DNA from: a bacterium
GTDB taxonomy: Bacteria > Patescibacteriota > UBA1384 > XYA2-FULL-43-10 > 1-14-0-10-43-13
DNA length: 11,156 nucleotides
NCBI GenBank assembly: GCA_030649445.1
Contig: JAUSKR010000058.1
Span: 1-11,156 of the forward strand
Direction: 5' to 3'
Part shown: positions 1 to 5,721 of the stretch, piece after piece
Layout of the letters: each line of letters begins with the position of its first letter
Numbering within the stretch: the stretch's first letter is position 1
Program-made: the position numbers and the translations under genes
The notes under the pieces: generated by a model
Database searches by the model: none
Seen by the model: the letters and a program-made list of their open reading frames with translations, nothing else
What the model was told of the DNA's origin: nothing

Positions 1-1706
1 GGTGCAACCTGTTCCTCCTGATAGGCGTCCTCGTTGGCAACCATAATCTCGGGAAAGAGCGCCTTGTCTTTGAGCGCCAGCCGGTATGAGGTGCCTTCGG
101 CCGGTGTCGCTTCGAGATTGTAATAATTACCGGTCTCGGCTTGGTAGCCGTAAATTTTTTCACGCATAAACTCGAGTGTCTCTCGGGCAAATTGCTGACC
201 CTCGGCCGTAGTCAGATCGCGACCAAGCAGATTGAGTGAAGCTTCGTTCAAACCAACTAAGCCGATAGTCGAAAAGTGGTTTGACCAGTATTTGTCATCG
301 CGCTTTTTGACATTGCGGAGATAAAATTTTGAATATGGATAAAGCCCCTTGTCGGTCATATCCTCGAGAACTTTGCGCTTGACCTCCAAGCTTTCCTTGG
401 CCAGATCCATAATATAAGTCAGGTTGTAGAAAAATTCCCGCTTGTCCCGCGCCCGGTAGCCAAGCCGCGGCAGATTGACAGTGACGACACCGACTGAGCC
501 GGTCAGCGGGTTGGCGCCAAAGAGACCGCCGCCGCGCTTGCGCAGTTCTCTATTGTCTAGACGGAGCCGGCAACACATACTTCGGGCATCCTCCGGATCC
601 ATATCGGAATTGACGAAATTGGAAAAGTACGGGATGCCGTATTTGGCCGTCATTTTCCAGAGGTTCTCAAGATTTTTGTTGTCCCAGTCAAAGTCTTTGG
701 TAATGTTGTAGGTCGGAATCGGGAAAGTGAAGACGCGGCCTTTGGCGTCACCCTCGGCGATAACCTCGGCAAAAACTTCATTGAAAAGATCCATCTCCTT
801 TTGAAATTCTTTGTAAGTTTCCTTTTGCGGTTTGCCACCGATCATAACCGGCTCATCGGCTAAGATCTTCGGGCAAATTAAATCCAGTGTCACATTGGTA
901 AATGGCGTCTGAAAACCGACCCGGGTCGGCACATTCATGTTGAAAATGAACGATTGGAGGTTTTGTTTTAATGTTTTGCGGTCAAGTTTGTCATAACGGA
1001 TGAATGGCGCGAGAAGCGTATCGAGATTCGAGACTGCTTGAGCCCCGGCCGATTCGCCCTGGACAGTGTAGAAAAAATTGGTCAGTTGCCCCAGAGCCGT
1101 TCCCATGTGTTTCGGCGGTTTGCATTCGATCTTACCCTCCGCGCCGCGGAAACCGACAGTTAAAATATCCTGCAGATCCCAGCCGACACAGTAGGTCGAA
1201 AGAATCGACAGATCGTGAATGTGGAAATCACCCTCGGAGTTGGCCCGGCAGATTTCCGGTGAATAAATTTTGTTGAGCCAGTAGCTCTTGGAAATTTCAC
1301 CGGCGACATAGTTGTTCAGTCCCTGAAGTGAATAAGACATATTGGCGTTTTCCTTGACCTGCCAGTCGGAGTTTTCCAGGTATTGATCCATCAGATCAAC
1401 CCGTTGAGTCTCGGCTAATTGGCGCATTTCGGCATGCTTCTGACGATAAATAATGTAGGCCTTAGCTGTGCTTTTGTGGGGCGATTCAAGAAGAACGGTT
1501 TCGACAATGTCCTGAATTTCTTCGACTGTCGGAATTTTACGCCGGACAGATACCTCTGCCCGTTTACCGACTTTTTCGGCCAATTTTTCGGCCGTTTTCG
1601 CGTCAAATTCAGCTGTCGCTTTACCGGCCTTGCCGATGGCTCTAGCCACTTTGGCTAAATCAAAATCAACAATTTTTCCATCTCTTTTTCGAACTCTTCT
1701 AAACAT
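1..1706 (-). CDS. nrdD: Anaerobic (class III) ribonucleoside-triphosphate reductase, C-terminus beyond window
   Basis: This oxygen-sensitive cytoplasmic glycyl-radical enzyme reduces ribonucleoside triphosphates to deoxyribonucleotides. The frame is open from the ATG at 1704-1706 to the window edge, giving 568 residues. An N-terminal ATP-cone (about residues 3-95, opening with RRVRKRDGKIVDFD) marks allosteric control. The catalytic barrel follows, with HIHDLSILSTYC (Cys173), NMNVPTRVGFQTPFTN, the SMCCRLRLD segment (Cys378-Cys379, region of the active-site thiyl cysteine) and GGGLFGANPLTGSVGVVTVNL. These match the archaeal/Thermotoga-like NrdD branch better than E. coli NrdD. The glycyl-radical loop and C-terminal Cys zinc site should lie beyond base 1 and are not seen. 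A strong Shine-Dalgarno sequence (GGAGGG, 1710-1715) fixes the start. No activase (nrdG) is visible. The family is certain; the subtype is an inference. Confidence 0.96.
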   Translation of the reverse strand, partial: MFRRVRKRDGKIVDFDLAKVARAIGKAGKATAEFDAKTAEKLAEKVGKRAEVSVRRKIPTVEEIQDIVETVLLESPHKSTAKAYIIYRQKHAEMRQLAETQRVDLMDQYLENSDWQVKENANMSYSLQGLNNYVAGEISKSYWLNKIYSPEICRANSEGDFHIHDLSILSTYCVGWDLQDILTVGFRGAEGKIECKPPKHMGTALGQLTNFFYTVQGESAGAQAVSNLDTLLAPFIRYDKLDRKTLKQNLQSFIFNMNVPTRVGFQTPFTNVTLDLICPKILADEPVMIGGKPQKETYKEFQKEMDLFNEVFAEVIAEGDAKGRVFTFPIPTYNITKDFDWDNKNLENLWKMTAKYGIPYFSNFVNSDMDPEDARSMCCRLRLDNRELRKRGGGLFGANPLTGSVGVVTVNLPRLGYRARDKREFFYNLTYIMDLAKESLEVKRKVLEDMTDKGLYPYSKFYLRNVKKRDDKYWSNHFSTIGLVGLNEASLNLLGRDLTTAEGQQFARETLEFMREKIYGYQAETGNYYNLEATPAEGTSYRLALKDKALFPEIMVANEDAYQEEQVA

Positions 1707-1735
1707 CTTCCCTCCAATTATCAGCTTATAAGCTT

Positions 1736-1819
1736 GTAAGCCTATAAGTTTTTAAGTTATTTATTTGTAAACTTACCAGCTTATTGGCTTACCTTGCCCC
1801 GCCTTGAACACAGGCGGGG
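1736..1819 (-). promoter_or_regulatory. Structured 5' leader of nrdD with two stem-loops
   Basis: Read on the minus strand, the leader first forms a GC hairpin, CCCCGCC / GGCGGGG with a 9-base loop (1797-1819). A nested AT-rich inverted repeat follows, with outer arms GTAAGCC/GGCTTAC (1736-1742 and 1786-1792) and inner arms TAAGTTT/AAACTTA (1745-1751 and 1769-1775). TAAG/CTTA words recur through the region. The structure ends about 20 bases before the Shine-Dalgarno site. I recognise no known riboswitch. It could be a repeat-derived insertion or an mRNA-stabilising element. Confidence 0.55.
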
Positions 1820-1842
1820 TGAACTTACGAGCTTTATTTCTG

Positions 1843-1871
1843 ATTTTACCATTCGCATTTTGTTCGGTCAA
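1843..1871 (-). promoter_or_regulatory. Predicted sigma70-type promoter of nrdD
   Basis: On the minus strand, TTGACC (1866-1871) is followed after exactly 17 bases by TAAAAT (1843-1848). Transcription would start near 1836 and give a leader of about 130 bases. The NrdR-like boxes lie just upstream of the -35 element. A nearby TTGACA (1875-1880) has no well-placed -10. Confidence 0.6.
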
Positions 1872-1889
1872 CTTTGTCAAACCAAATAA

Positions 1890-1938
1890 CCACTACATAT
1901 AGTGGTGTGATACATTAGATAGTCACTACATATGGTGG
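1890..1938 (-). promoter_or_regulatory. Tandem NrdR boxes upstream of nrdD
   Basis: Two near-identical 16-base palindromes, CCACTACATATAGTGG (1890-1905) and TCACTACATATGGTGG (1923-1938), match the NrdR-box consensus (acaCwAtATaTwGtgt) in core and symmetry. Their equivalent bases are 33 apart, about three helical turns, as for the paired boxes known at many nrd promoters. NrdR is an ATP/dATP-sensing zinc-ribbon/ATP-cone repressor, so nrdD is probably repressed when dATP is high. The nrdR gene is not in the window. Confidence 0.85.
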
Positions 1939-2040
1939 TTTATTCAAATATTTATCAACAGTTCTGATTTTGCAATCTGAGACTAGATTATTTATTTAGA
2001 AAAGTAGTGCGACTGTAAAACAATACTTTAAGCATCGAGG

Positions 2041-2130
2041 GGTCAGCTCCTGCCCTTTTAAAGGGGATGTCGGGTGGGGTTTACGGTGTTAGTGATAAAC
2101 CCCCTCTGTCTCCCCCTCGAAAAGGGGGAG
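2041..2130. repeat. Intergenic triple stem-loop, likely dispersed repeat
   Basis: Three palindromes sit side by side: one centred on CCCTTTTAAAGGG (about 2053-2066), GGGGTTT/AAACCCC with a 14-base loop (2076-2103), and CTCCCCCT/AGGGGGAG with a 5-base loop (2110-2130). The last starts 4 bases after the stop of the guanylate-kinase fusion gene, so all three would lie in its 3' untranslated region. There is no T-run, so it is not a classical intrinsic terminator. It resembles G/C-run dispersed repeats familiar from other genomes (recollection, not a search). The rest of 1939-2133 shows no gene. Confidence 0.6.
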
Positions 2131-2133
2131 GAA

Positions 2134-4254
2134 TTACTGCTTGTTCACCGTCAAAGTTGCTTCAGCACTATTTCCGGCGGTATCGTAGATCTTAAATTTC
2201 AAGATATAGGTACCGGCACTGAGATTTTCGAATGACACGGCTAGATTAAGAGAGTCGGTCTTCCAGCTTTGCTGGAATTGATCATCAAAATAAAGCTCGA
2301 TCCGGTCAATTACAACATTATCAGCCGCCAGAACTGAGACATTCAAATTGTCGCTTGTCAGGGCATAGGGATTGGTTGATGGTGCTGTAATCAAAATTGT
2401 CGGATTGGTTATATCAATTTGACTATTATTGAAAGTCACAGAAATTGTTTTCTCGGTTGAAGTTGTGCCGTCTGTAGCAACCGCTTTTAAGGCATAGGTG
2501 CCATTTTGATAAGCTGTTGTGTTGAGAGTTGTTGCGTATGGCGCCGCCGAATCTGTCTCAATCAGTTTGTCGCCAACATAAAAAGCGACGCTGGAAACTC
2601 CAACATCATCGTGAGCATCGGCTGTAAAATTAACACTACCAGAAATAGTCACGCCATCAGCCGGCGCCGTGATTGAGATGGTTGGTGGAACATTGACAAC
2701 CACATTTAATTGGCTCTCCGCGCCGATATTGTCAAGCCAGGTTTTCGTCGTCGCCGATGGATAGCCAAAGGTCGAGTGCATCGCCTGTAAGCCATAACCA
2801 GAATAAAGATATGAGTAATCCTCAGCGATAATTTCAACATCACAATTCGACCAACCAAGTGAATAATCAGTCGCTGTCGTCGTTTTTGATAAAGGTCTGA
2901 CATTATAATAGCTGTCGGGGAAGCGTGTACCACTTGGACTATTCCAGTCCAGCCATTTATGATATAGCGTGTAGTGATGGCCATATTCGTGTGAGAGAAA
3001 GAGTTTAGCATATTCAGCCGGACAACCGTCGAAATTATGACTGCCAGTACAATATTGGTTTTCAATATAATAGGTGTTAATGACGATAGAACCACTGGCG
3101 CTGGTAATTTTTCCGCTACTCGAAGCAGTATAACGGCCAAAATATTGGCCGTTCCAGCCGGAGTTGCCGGCATTTTCAACTAAAACCCCCTTCATGGCCG
3201 AGACTTCATTGCGCCATTTCAAAGTTGAGTTGAGATAATTCTTCAAAATATCGCCCAACGCTGAGTATTTACCTGTATTATCAATATACGAAATACTGAG
3301 TGGTGTATCCGCTGTCACTGTTTGACTGTTGAGTGTGGCCAGATCAGATTGGCTGATAGTCCCGCCAGTCGAAACAGTCGTCGTCGTCGAGCCATCGCTA
3401 TTTTGAGCTGTTGAAGTCGCAATTTTTTCAGCCGCTGGTTTCTTTGGCGGGGCGGCGGCAATTTTTTTCTTCGCTTCAGCTGATGGTAAGGGCGGTGGCG
3501 CCACAGTAATCTGTGTTGGATTTGATTTATTGGAATTGACATCAGTCCCGGAAAGTCCGGGCGGAAAAGCAACATTTGAATTATTATTCTTTTTTAAATG
3601 AGAATAATAGCCGTAGATGAAGGTCGAGCCGCTCAGCAGAAAAATTAGAGCCAGACCGAATAGTGTTTTTTTAACAACTCTTTTTTGCCGGCGTTTTTCC
3701 CTCTCTTGTTTGGCGATTAAAAGTAACTCTTTCTGGGCTTGTCCGAGGTCATCATTTATGATGATATGGTCATATTTATCTTTATAAGAAAGCTCGAGAG
3801 TGTAACGGTCTATTCGGTTCTTTAATCCCTCAGGTGTGTCGTTGCCCCGCTTTTTTAGCCGTATAATCGCCTCTTCAAGACTTGGTGGAATGATGAAGAC
3901 TGAAGCGACATCATACATTTTCTTGAATTTCATAAAGCCAAGTGGTTCAGCCGACATAACAACAGTTTTACCGCTTTTGAAGGCTTTTTTCAGGTCGGCT
4001 TTTTTGCGGCCATAGCGGTAACTGCCTCGGACCTTTTCCCATTCGATAAATTTTTTATTCCTAATACCGGCATCGAAATCTGATTTACTAATATAATGAT
4101 AATTTTTATCATCAATTTCTCCCGGCCGGATCGGCCGGTCAGTATAAGAAACGGCAACTTCGAAAAGATCGGAGTGACGCCAGAGTTCTTCGATCAGCGA
4201 GTCTTTACCTGATCCGGCCACACCAGAGACAATTAAGACGAAGGGTTTTGCCAT
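2134..4254 (-). CDS. Guanylate-kinase-like / transmembrane / HExxH metallopeptidase / Ig-like fusion protein
   Basis: This is one uninterrupted 706-residue frame. Residues 1-185 resemble guanylate kinase: P-loop GVAGSGKDS (11-19), GMP-site region SYTDRPIRPGE (36-46), Y-x-Y-G (79-82), and FIIPPSLEEAIIRLKKRGNDT with Arg147. A basic stretch (184-196) precedes one transmembrane helix (about 197-217), so the kinase part should be cytoplasmic. Outside come a Pro/Ala/Lys/Thr-rich linker (228-300) and a domain with HEYGHHYTLYH (422-432), a zinc-peptidase HExxH with further possible ligands His432, Glu474 and Glu478. Two Ig-like domains (about 523-608 and 615-703) complete it. The walker Lys is followed by Asp instead of Ser/Thr, and the usual D-x-D before the Q-G turn reads S-A-E, so kinase activity is uncertain. 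The ATG at 4254 is preferred over an upstream TTG (4323), which overlaps the -10 box. Domain calls are firm; function is unknown. Confidence 0.88.
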   Translation of the reverse strand: MAKPFVLIVSGVAGSGKDSLIEELWRHSDLFEVAVSYTDRPIRPGEIDDKNYHYISKSDFDAGIRNKKFIEWEKVRGSYRYGRKKADLKKAFKSGKTVVMSAEPLGFMKFKKMYDVASVFIIPPSLEEAIIRLKKRGNDTPEGLKNRIDRYTLELSYKDKYDHIIINDDLGQAQKELLLIAKQEREKRRQKRVVKKTLFGLALIFLLSGSTFIYGYYSHLKKNNNSNVAFPPGLSGTDVNSNKSNPTQITVAPPPLPSAEAKKKIAAAPPKKPAAEKIATSTAQNSDGSTTTTVSTGGTISQSDLATLNSQTVTADTPLSISYIDNTGKYSALGDILKNYLNSTLKWRNEVSAMKGVLVENAGNSGWNGQYFGRYTASSSGKITSASGSIVINTYYIENQYCTGSHNFDGCPAEYAKLFLSHEYGHHYTLYHKWLDWNSPSGTRFPDSYYNVRPLSKTTTATDYSLGWSNCDVEIIAEDYSYLYSGYGLQAMHSTFGYPSATTKTWLDNIGAESQLNVVVNVPPTISITAPADGVTISGSVNFTADAHDDVGVSSVAFYVGDKLIETDSAAPYATTLNTTAYQNGTYALKAVATDGTTSTEKTISVTFNNSQIDITNPTILITAPSTNPYALTSDNLNVSVLAADNVVIDRIELYFDDQFQQSWKTDSLNLAVSFENLSAGTYILKFKIYDTAGNSAEATLTVNKQ

Positions 4255-4264
4255 TTTGAATTTC

Positions 4265-4314
4265 CAAACTAAAGTTTGATCTACGGCTACTTTTGTAGCC
4301 CACGCTTCAGCGTG
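4265..4314. repeat. Triple hairpin in the 5' leader of the fusion gene
   Basis: Three perfect inverted repeats lie nearly head to tail: CAAACT/AGTTTG (4265-4278), GGCTAC-TTTT-GTAGCC (4285-4300) and CACGCT-TC-AGCGTG (4301-4314). The outermost would start within a couple of bases of the predicted mRNA 5' end (about 4316), and the innermost ends about 10 bases from the ATG. It looks like a mobile or dispersed palindromic unit; a regulatory fold is the alternative. Confidence 0.6.
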
Positions 4315-4322
4315 TTGCCTCA

Positions 4323-4331
4323 ATTATACCA
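4323..4331 (-). promoter_or_regulatory. Extended -10 promoter of the fusion gene
   Basis: On the minus strand the sequence reads TGGTATAAT, a perfect TATAAT (4323-4328) with the TGn extension. A -35 is weak (TTTAAT at 4346-4351, 17-base spacing). The predicted start near 4316 gives a leader of about 60 bases and excludes the TTG at 4321-4323 as the start codon. It is divergent from the promoter at 4362-4370, and their upstream regions overlap. Confidence 0.65.
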
Positions 4332-4361
4332 ATTTCACGGCTAGAATTAAAATTGAACGGT

Positions 4362-4370
4362 TGTTATAAT
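4362..4370 (+). promoter_or_regulatory. Extended -10 promoter of the 48-residue membrane protein
   Basis: TGTTATAAT combines TGn with a perfect TATAAT (4365-4370). No good -35 is seen. Only 9 bases separate the -10 from the ATG at 4380, so the transcript would carry a leader of about 2-4 bases, with no room for a Shine-Dalgarno site. Confidence 0.6.
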
Positions 4371-4379
4371 ATATTTAAG

Positions 4380-4526
4380 ATGAATACAACCACTAACCTA
4401 ATTCGAAACGTCGTCATCAGTATTTTAACTGTCGTCATCGCGCTTGGCATTTTTCTGTGGAAAGTTTTAACTTCACCGCAACAGTCGCCAAGTCAGGCTG
4501 ACCAGTATCAAAATGAGGATCAATAA
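4380..4526 (+). CDS. Small single-pass membrane protein (48 residues)
   Basis: The frame encodes 48 residues ending in TAA. A short polar N-terminus (MNTTTNLIRN) precedes one strongly hydrophobic helix (about residues 11-31, VVISILTVVIALGIFLWKVL) and a polar Gln/Ser/Asp/Asn-rich tail (33-48). No family is recognised. It is divergently transcribed from the kinase-peptidase fusion, and the two may share upstream DNA. A perfect extended -10 placed for a near-leaderless mRNA supports its being expressed. It could be a small regulator or subunit of a membrane complex, but nothing in the sequence says which. A chance open frame is possible but less likely, given the clean hydrophobic segment and the promoter. 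Confidence 0.6.
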   Translation: MNTTTNLIRNVVISILTVVIALGIFLWKVLTSPQQSPSQADQYQNEDQ

Positions 4527-4535
4527 AGACCAGAA

Positions 4536-4566
4536 CGCCATCCTGCCCCGAAGGGTTTGAATGGCG
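4536..4566. other. Inverted repeat between convergent small genes
   Basis: CGCCAT (4536-4541) pairs with ATGGCG (4561-4566) around an inner CCC-CGAA-GGG-like turn. It lies 9 bases after the stop of the 48-residue gene and about 30 bases after the end of the zinc-ribbon gene on the other strand. A U-rich tail is lacking, so a terminator role is only possible. Confidence 0.35.
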
Positions 4567-4597
4567 CCGGTACGATTCTCTCGAGTGTCCAGCCAGC

Positions 4598-4969
4598 TTA
4601 GGCGCTGACCATGATTGCTGGTGGCTGTTCGACATAGGTGCCGCGCCGGCAGCAGTTCTTGCAGTCGAACGGCACTCCGGCTTGGAACATACCGGGTATC
4701 CGTCGAAACTCGGTTGAGTCGCCGCAGTGGCGGCAGTAGAGTGTCATCCTTTGCGGCTCAATCACGGCCGGCACTTCTCGAACGGATGGTGCTTCAGACC
4801 GGCGACGACGCGATGACGCTCGTCTTGTTTTGACCTCGACGCCATAGGTCTGGCGTCGCAAACAGCCCTTCGGTCGTTTTTCCACGGACTGGCGCAGGAG
4901 ACTGCATTCACAATCTCTACACCGCTCTACTGTTCCATCGGATCCCGGAGTGATCCCACAGACCGCCAT
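4598..4969 (-). CDS. Small zinc-ribbon-like protein (123 residues)
   Basis: No family is recognised. Cysteines fall in two groups. The N-terminal CRDCEC (Cys17, 20, 22) with Cys36 could bind a metal. The C-terminal CRHC (79-82) and CKNCC (103-107), with 20 residues between the pairs, form a convincing zinc-ribbon pattern. A strongly basic, disordered-looking stretch (RRASSRRRRS, 49-58) joins them, which would suit nucleic-acid binding; that is inference. Start evidence is good: AGGAGAGGAGAA precedes the ATG (4967-4969), and a TTGACA/TATTAT promoter lies 40-70 bases upstream. Composition is more GC- and Arg-rich than the large genes on either side. It is first in position but separately transcribed from the other small genes of the block. 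Confidence 0.72.
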   Translation of the reverse strand: MAVCGITPGSDGTVERCRDCECSLLRQSVEKRPKGCLRRQTYGVEVKTRRASSRRRRSEAPSVREVPAVIEPQRMTLYCRHCGDSTEFRRIPGMFQAGVPFDCKNCCRRGTYVEQPPAIMVSA

Positions 4970-5009
4970 GGCGGTTCTCCTCTCCTATCGACCGTTTCAA
5001 ACTGCTCAT

Positions 5010-5037
5010 ATAATAGCACAAAAAATCCGGCTGTCAA
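5010..5037 (-). promoter_or_regulatory. Promoter of the zinc-ribbon gene
   Basis: On the minus strand TTGACA (5032-5037) is followed after 16 bases by TATTAT (5010-5015), preceded by TGC, an extended -10. The predicted start is near 5003 and the leader is about 34 bases. The -35 hexamer lies in the loop of the terminator at 5017-5046. Confidence 0.7.
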
Positions 5038-5046
5038 CCGGTTTTT
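5017..5046. terminator. Bidirectional intrinsic terminator
   Basis: CCGG (5027-5030) and CCGG (5038-5041) enclose a 7-base loop, flanked by an A6 run on one side and a T6 run on the other, so it can work on both strands. On the minus strand it would end transcripts from the small genes at 5218-5721. Its loop contains the -35 box of the next promoter. Confidence 0.65.
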
Positions 5047-5074
5047 TGAATTCTGGTCTACCAAATTCTCCTTT

Positions 5075-5097
5075 GGGGGCGCTACGAGCGCGCCCCC
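5075..5097. other. Strong GC hairpin downstream of the 73-residue gene
   Basis: GGGGGCGC (5075-5082) and GCGCCCCC (5090-5097) form a perfect 8-base-pair stem with a 7-base loop. Together with GAGCCA/TGGCTC (about 5113-5125) and the terminator at 5017-5046 it would make a compact 3' untranslated region for the 5218-5721 transcript. No T-run follows directly, so it may be a stability hairpin and not the terminator itself. No gene is supported in 4970-5217. Confidence 0.55.
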
Positions 5098-5217
5098 GGG
5101 TGTCAACTCTGGCCGAGCCAATGGCTCAGGCGGTTTCGACTCGTGCCAAGTGGTCAAGACTTGGCCTCACCCACCGACAGTCGTCAGCTATCGGCTTGAG
5201 AAGTGGGATCACCTCTT

Positions 5218-5439
5218 TCAGACGTACGCCTGGTTGAACGTCCACTCACAACCCTGGATGTAGTTCGGATTTGCAGCAGCGCGTTCGTCTTCAATCCGCT
5301 GGACGAACTCGTCGAACTCACGTTTCGCCGCTTTTCGAGTCTTACCCCTGAGTGCGTGCGGCACCGGATACTGACCGGGAACTCGGACGATCGCCCACCA
5401 GCTCCCCTTGCTTGGGTCTTGAACCAGTGCGATGTGCAT
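5218..5439 (-). CDS. Small uncharacterised protein (73 residues)
   Basis: No known family is recognised. The N-terminal half looks like beta strands around Trp/Gly residues (KGSWWAIVRVPG, 11-22). The C-terminal half contains a charged helix (KTRKAAKREFDEFVQRIEDE, about 33-52) and ends with an aromatic tail. The layout resembles the 75-residue gene just upstream and the frameshifted gene at 6133, though similarity is weaker than between those two. AGGAG six bases before the ATG (5437-5439) gives a good start. It lies 54 bases after the 75-residue gene on the same strand with no clear promoter between, so the two are probably co-transcribed. The stop is TGA. Confidence 0.62.
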   Translation of the reverse strand: MHIALVQDPSKGSWWAIVRVPGQYPVPHALRGKTRKAAKREFDEFVQRIEDERAAANPNYIQGCEWTFNQAYV

Positions 5440-5493
5440 CCGCGTCTCCTTGGTAGAGTGACGAGTCGACCCGTGTTTGTCTCGACACCTTCT

Positions 5494-5721
5494 TCAGGCG
5501 ATCACGCTCTCTGCCTTGTCGGCGGGTACGGCTGACTCACGCCTCAGTCGGTCGTTGATCTCGTTCGCTTCGCCGCAAGCCGCCTCGAAACCCACAGAGG
5601 CAAGACCAATGTACTCGCTGTCGGCTCCGCTCGGGTTTTCGATGGCCCACCCACCACGCCAAGGAAAGACTATGGTGAGTGGCAAGTCGTCATTCTCATT
5701 TCTAACCGTGATTCTCATCAT
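5494..5721 (-). CDS. Small uncharacterised protein with AACxxAxEI motif (75 residues)
   Basis: No known family is recognised. The predicted fold is a strand-rich N-terminal half (ITVRNENDD, LTIVFPWRGGWAIENP) followed by a helix carrying GFEAACGEANEI (about 44-55). The same pattern, G-[FY]-x-A-A-C-x-x-A-x-E-I, appears in the shifted frame of the gene at 6133-6349, and this supports both as members of one local family. GGGGAG lies just before the double ATG (5716-5721). A predicted promoter is more than 200 bases upstream, leaving a long structured leader. It is followed at 54 bases by the 73-residue gene. Codon and base composition are GC-richer than in the flanking large genes. Confidence 0.65.
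   Translation of the reverse strand: MMRITVRNENDDLPLTIVFPWRGGWAIENPSGADSEYIGLASVGFEAACGEANEINDRLRRESAVPADKAESVIA

Noticed and set aside
475..1658. Several 60-90 codon open frames on both strands within 475-1658
   Set aside because: They lie inside the nrdD coding region, whose full-length frame carries all family motifs.
2706..3575. Additional open frames of 86-157 codons inside the fusion gene
   Set aside because: They are alternate-frame shadows of the peptidase and linker coding sequence, with no signals of their own.
4265..4314. Hairpin series considered as a CRISPR array
   Set aside because: The three palindromes differ in sequence and there are no regular spacers between identical repeats.
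4255..4323. Longer N-terminus of the fusion protein beginning with TTG at 4321-4323
   Set aside because: The TTG overlaps the perfect extended -10 box and would lie upstream of the predicted transcription start. The extra residues come from the hairpin repeat and do not resemble guanylate kinase.
4927..5157. 76-codon minus-strand open frame
   Set aside because: It runs through the GC hairpin, the terminator and the zinc-ribbon gene promoter, starts with TTG, has no ribosome site and overlaps a better supported gene.
5203..5535. 110-codon plus-strand open frame
   Set aside because: It is antisense to the 73- and 75-residue genes, has no Shine-Dalgarno site or promoter, and its composition follows the shadow of the opposite strand.
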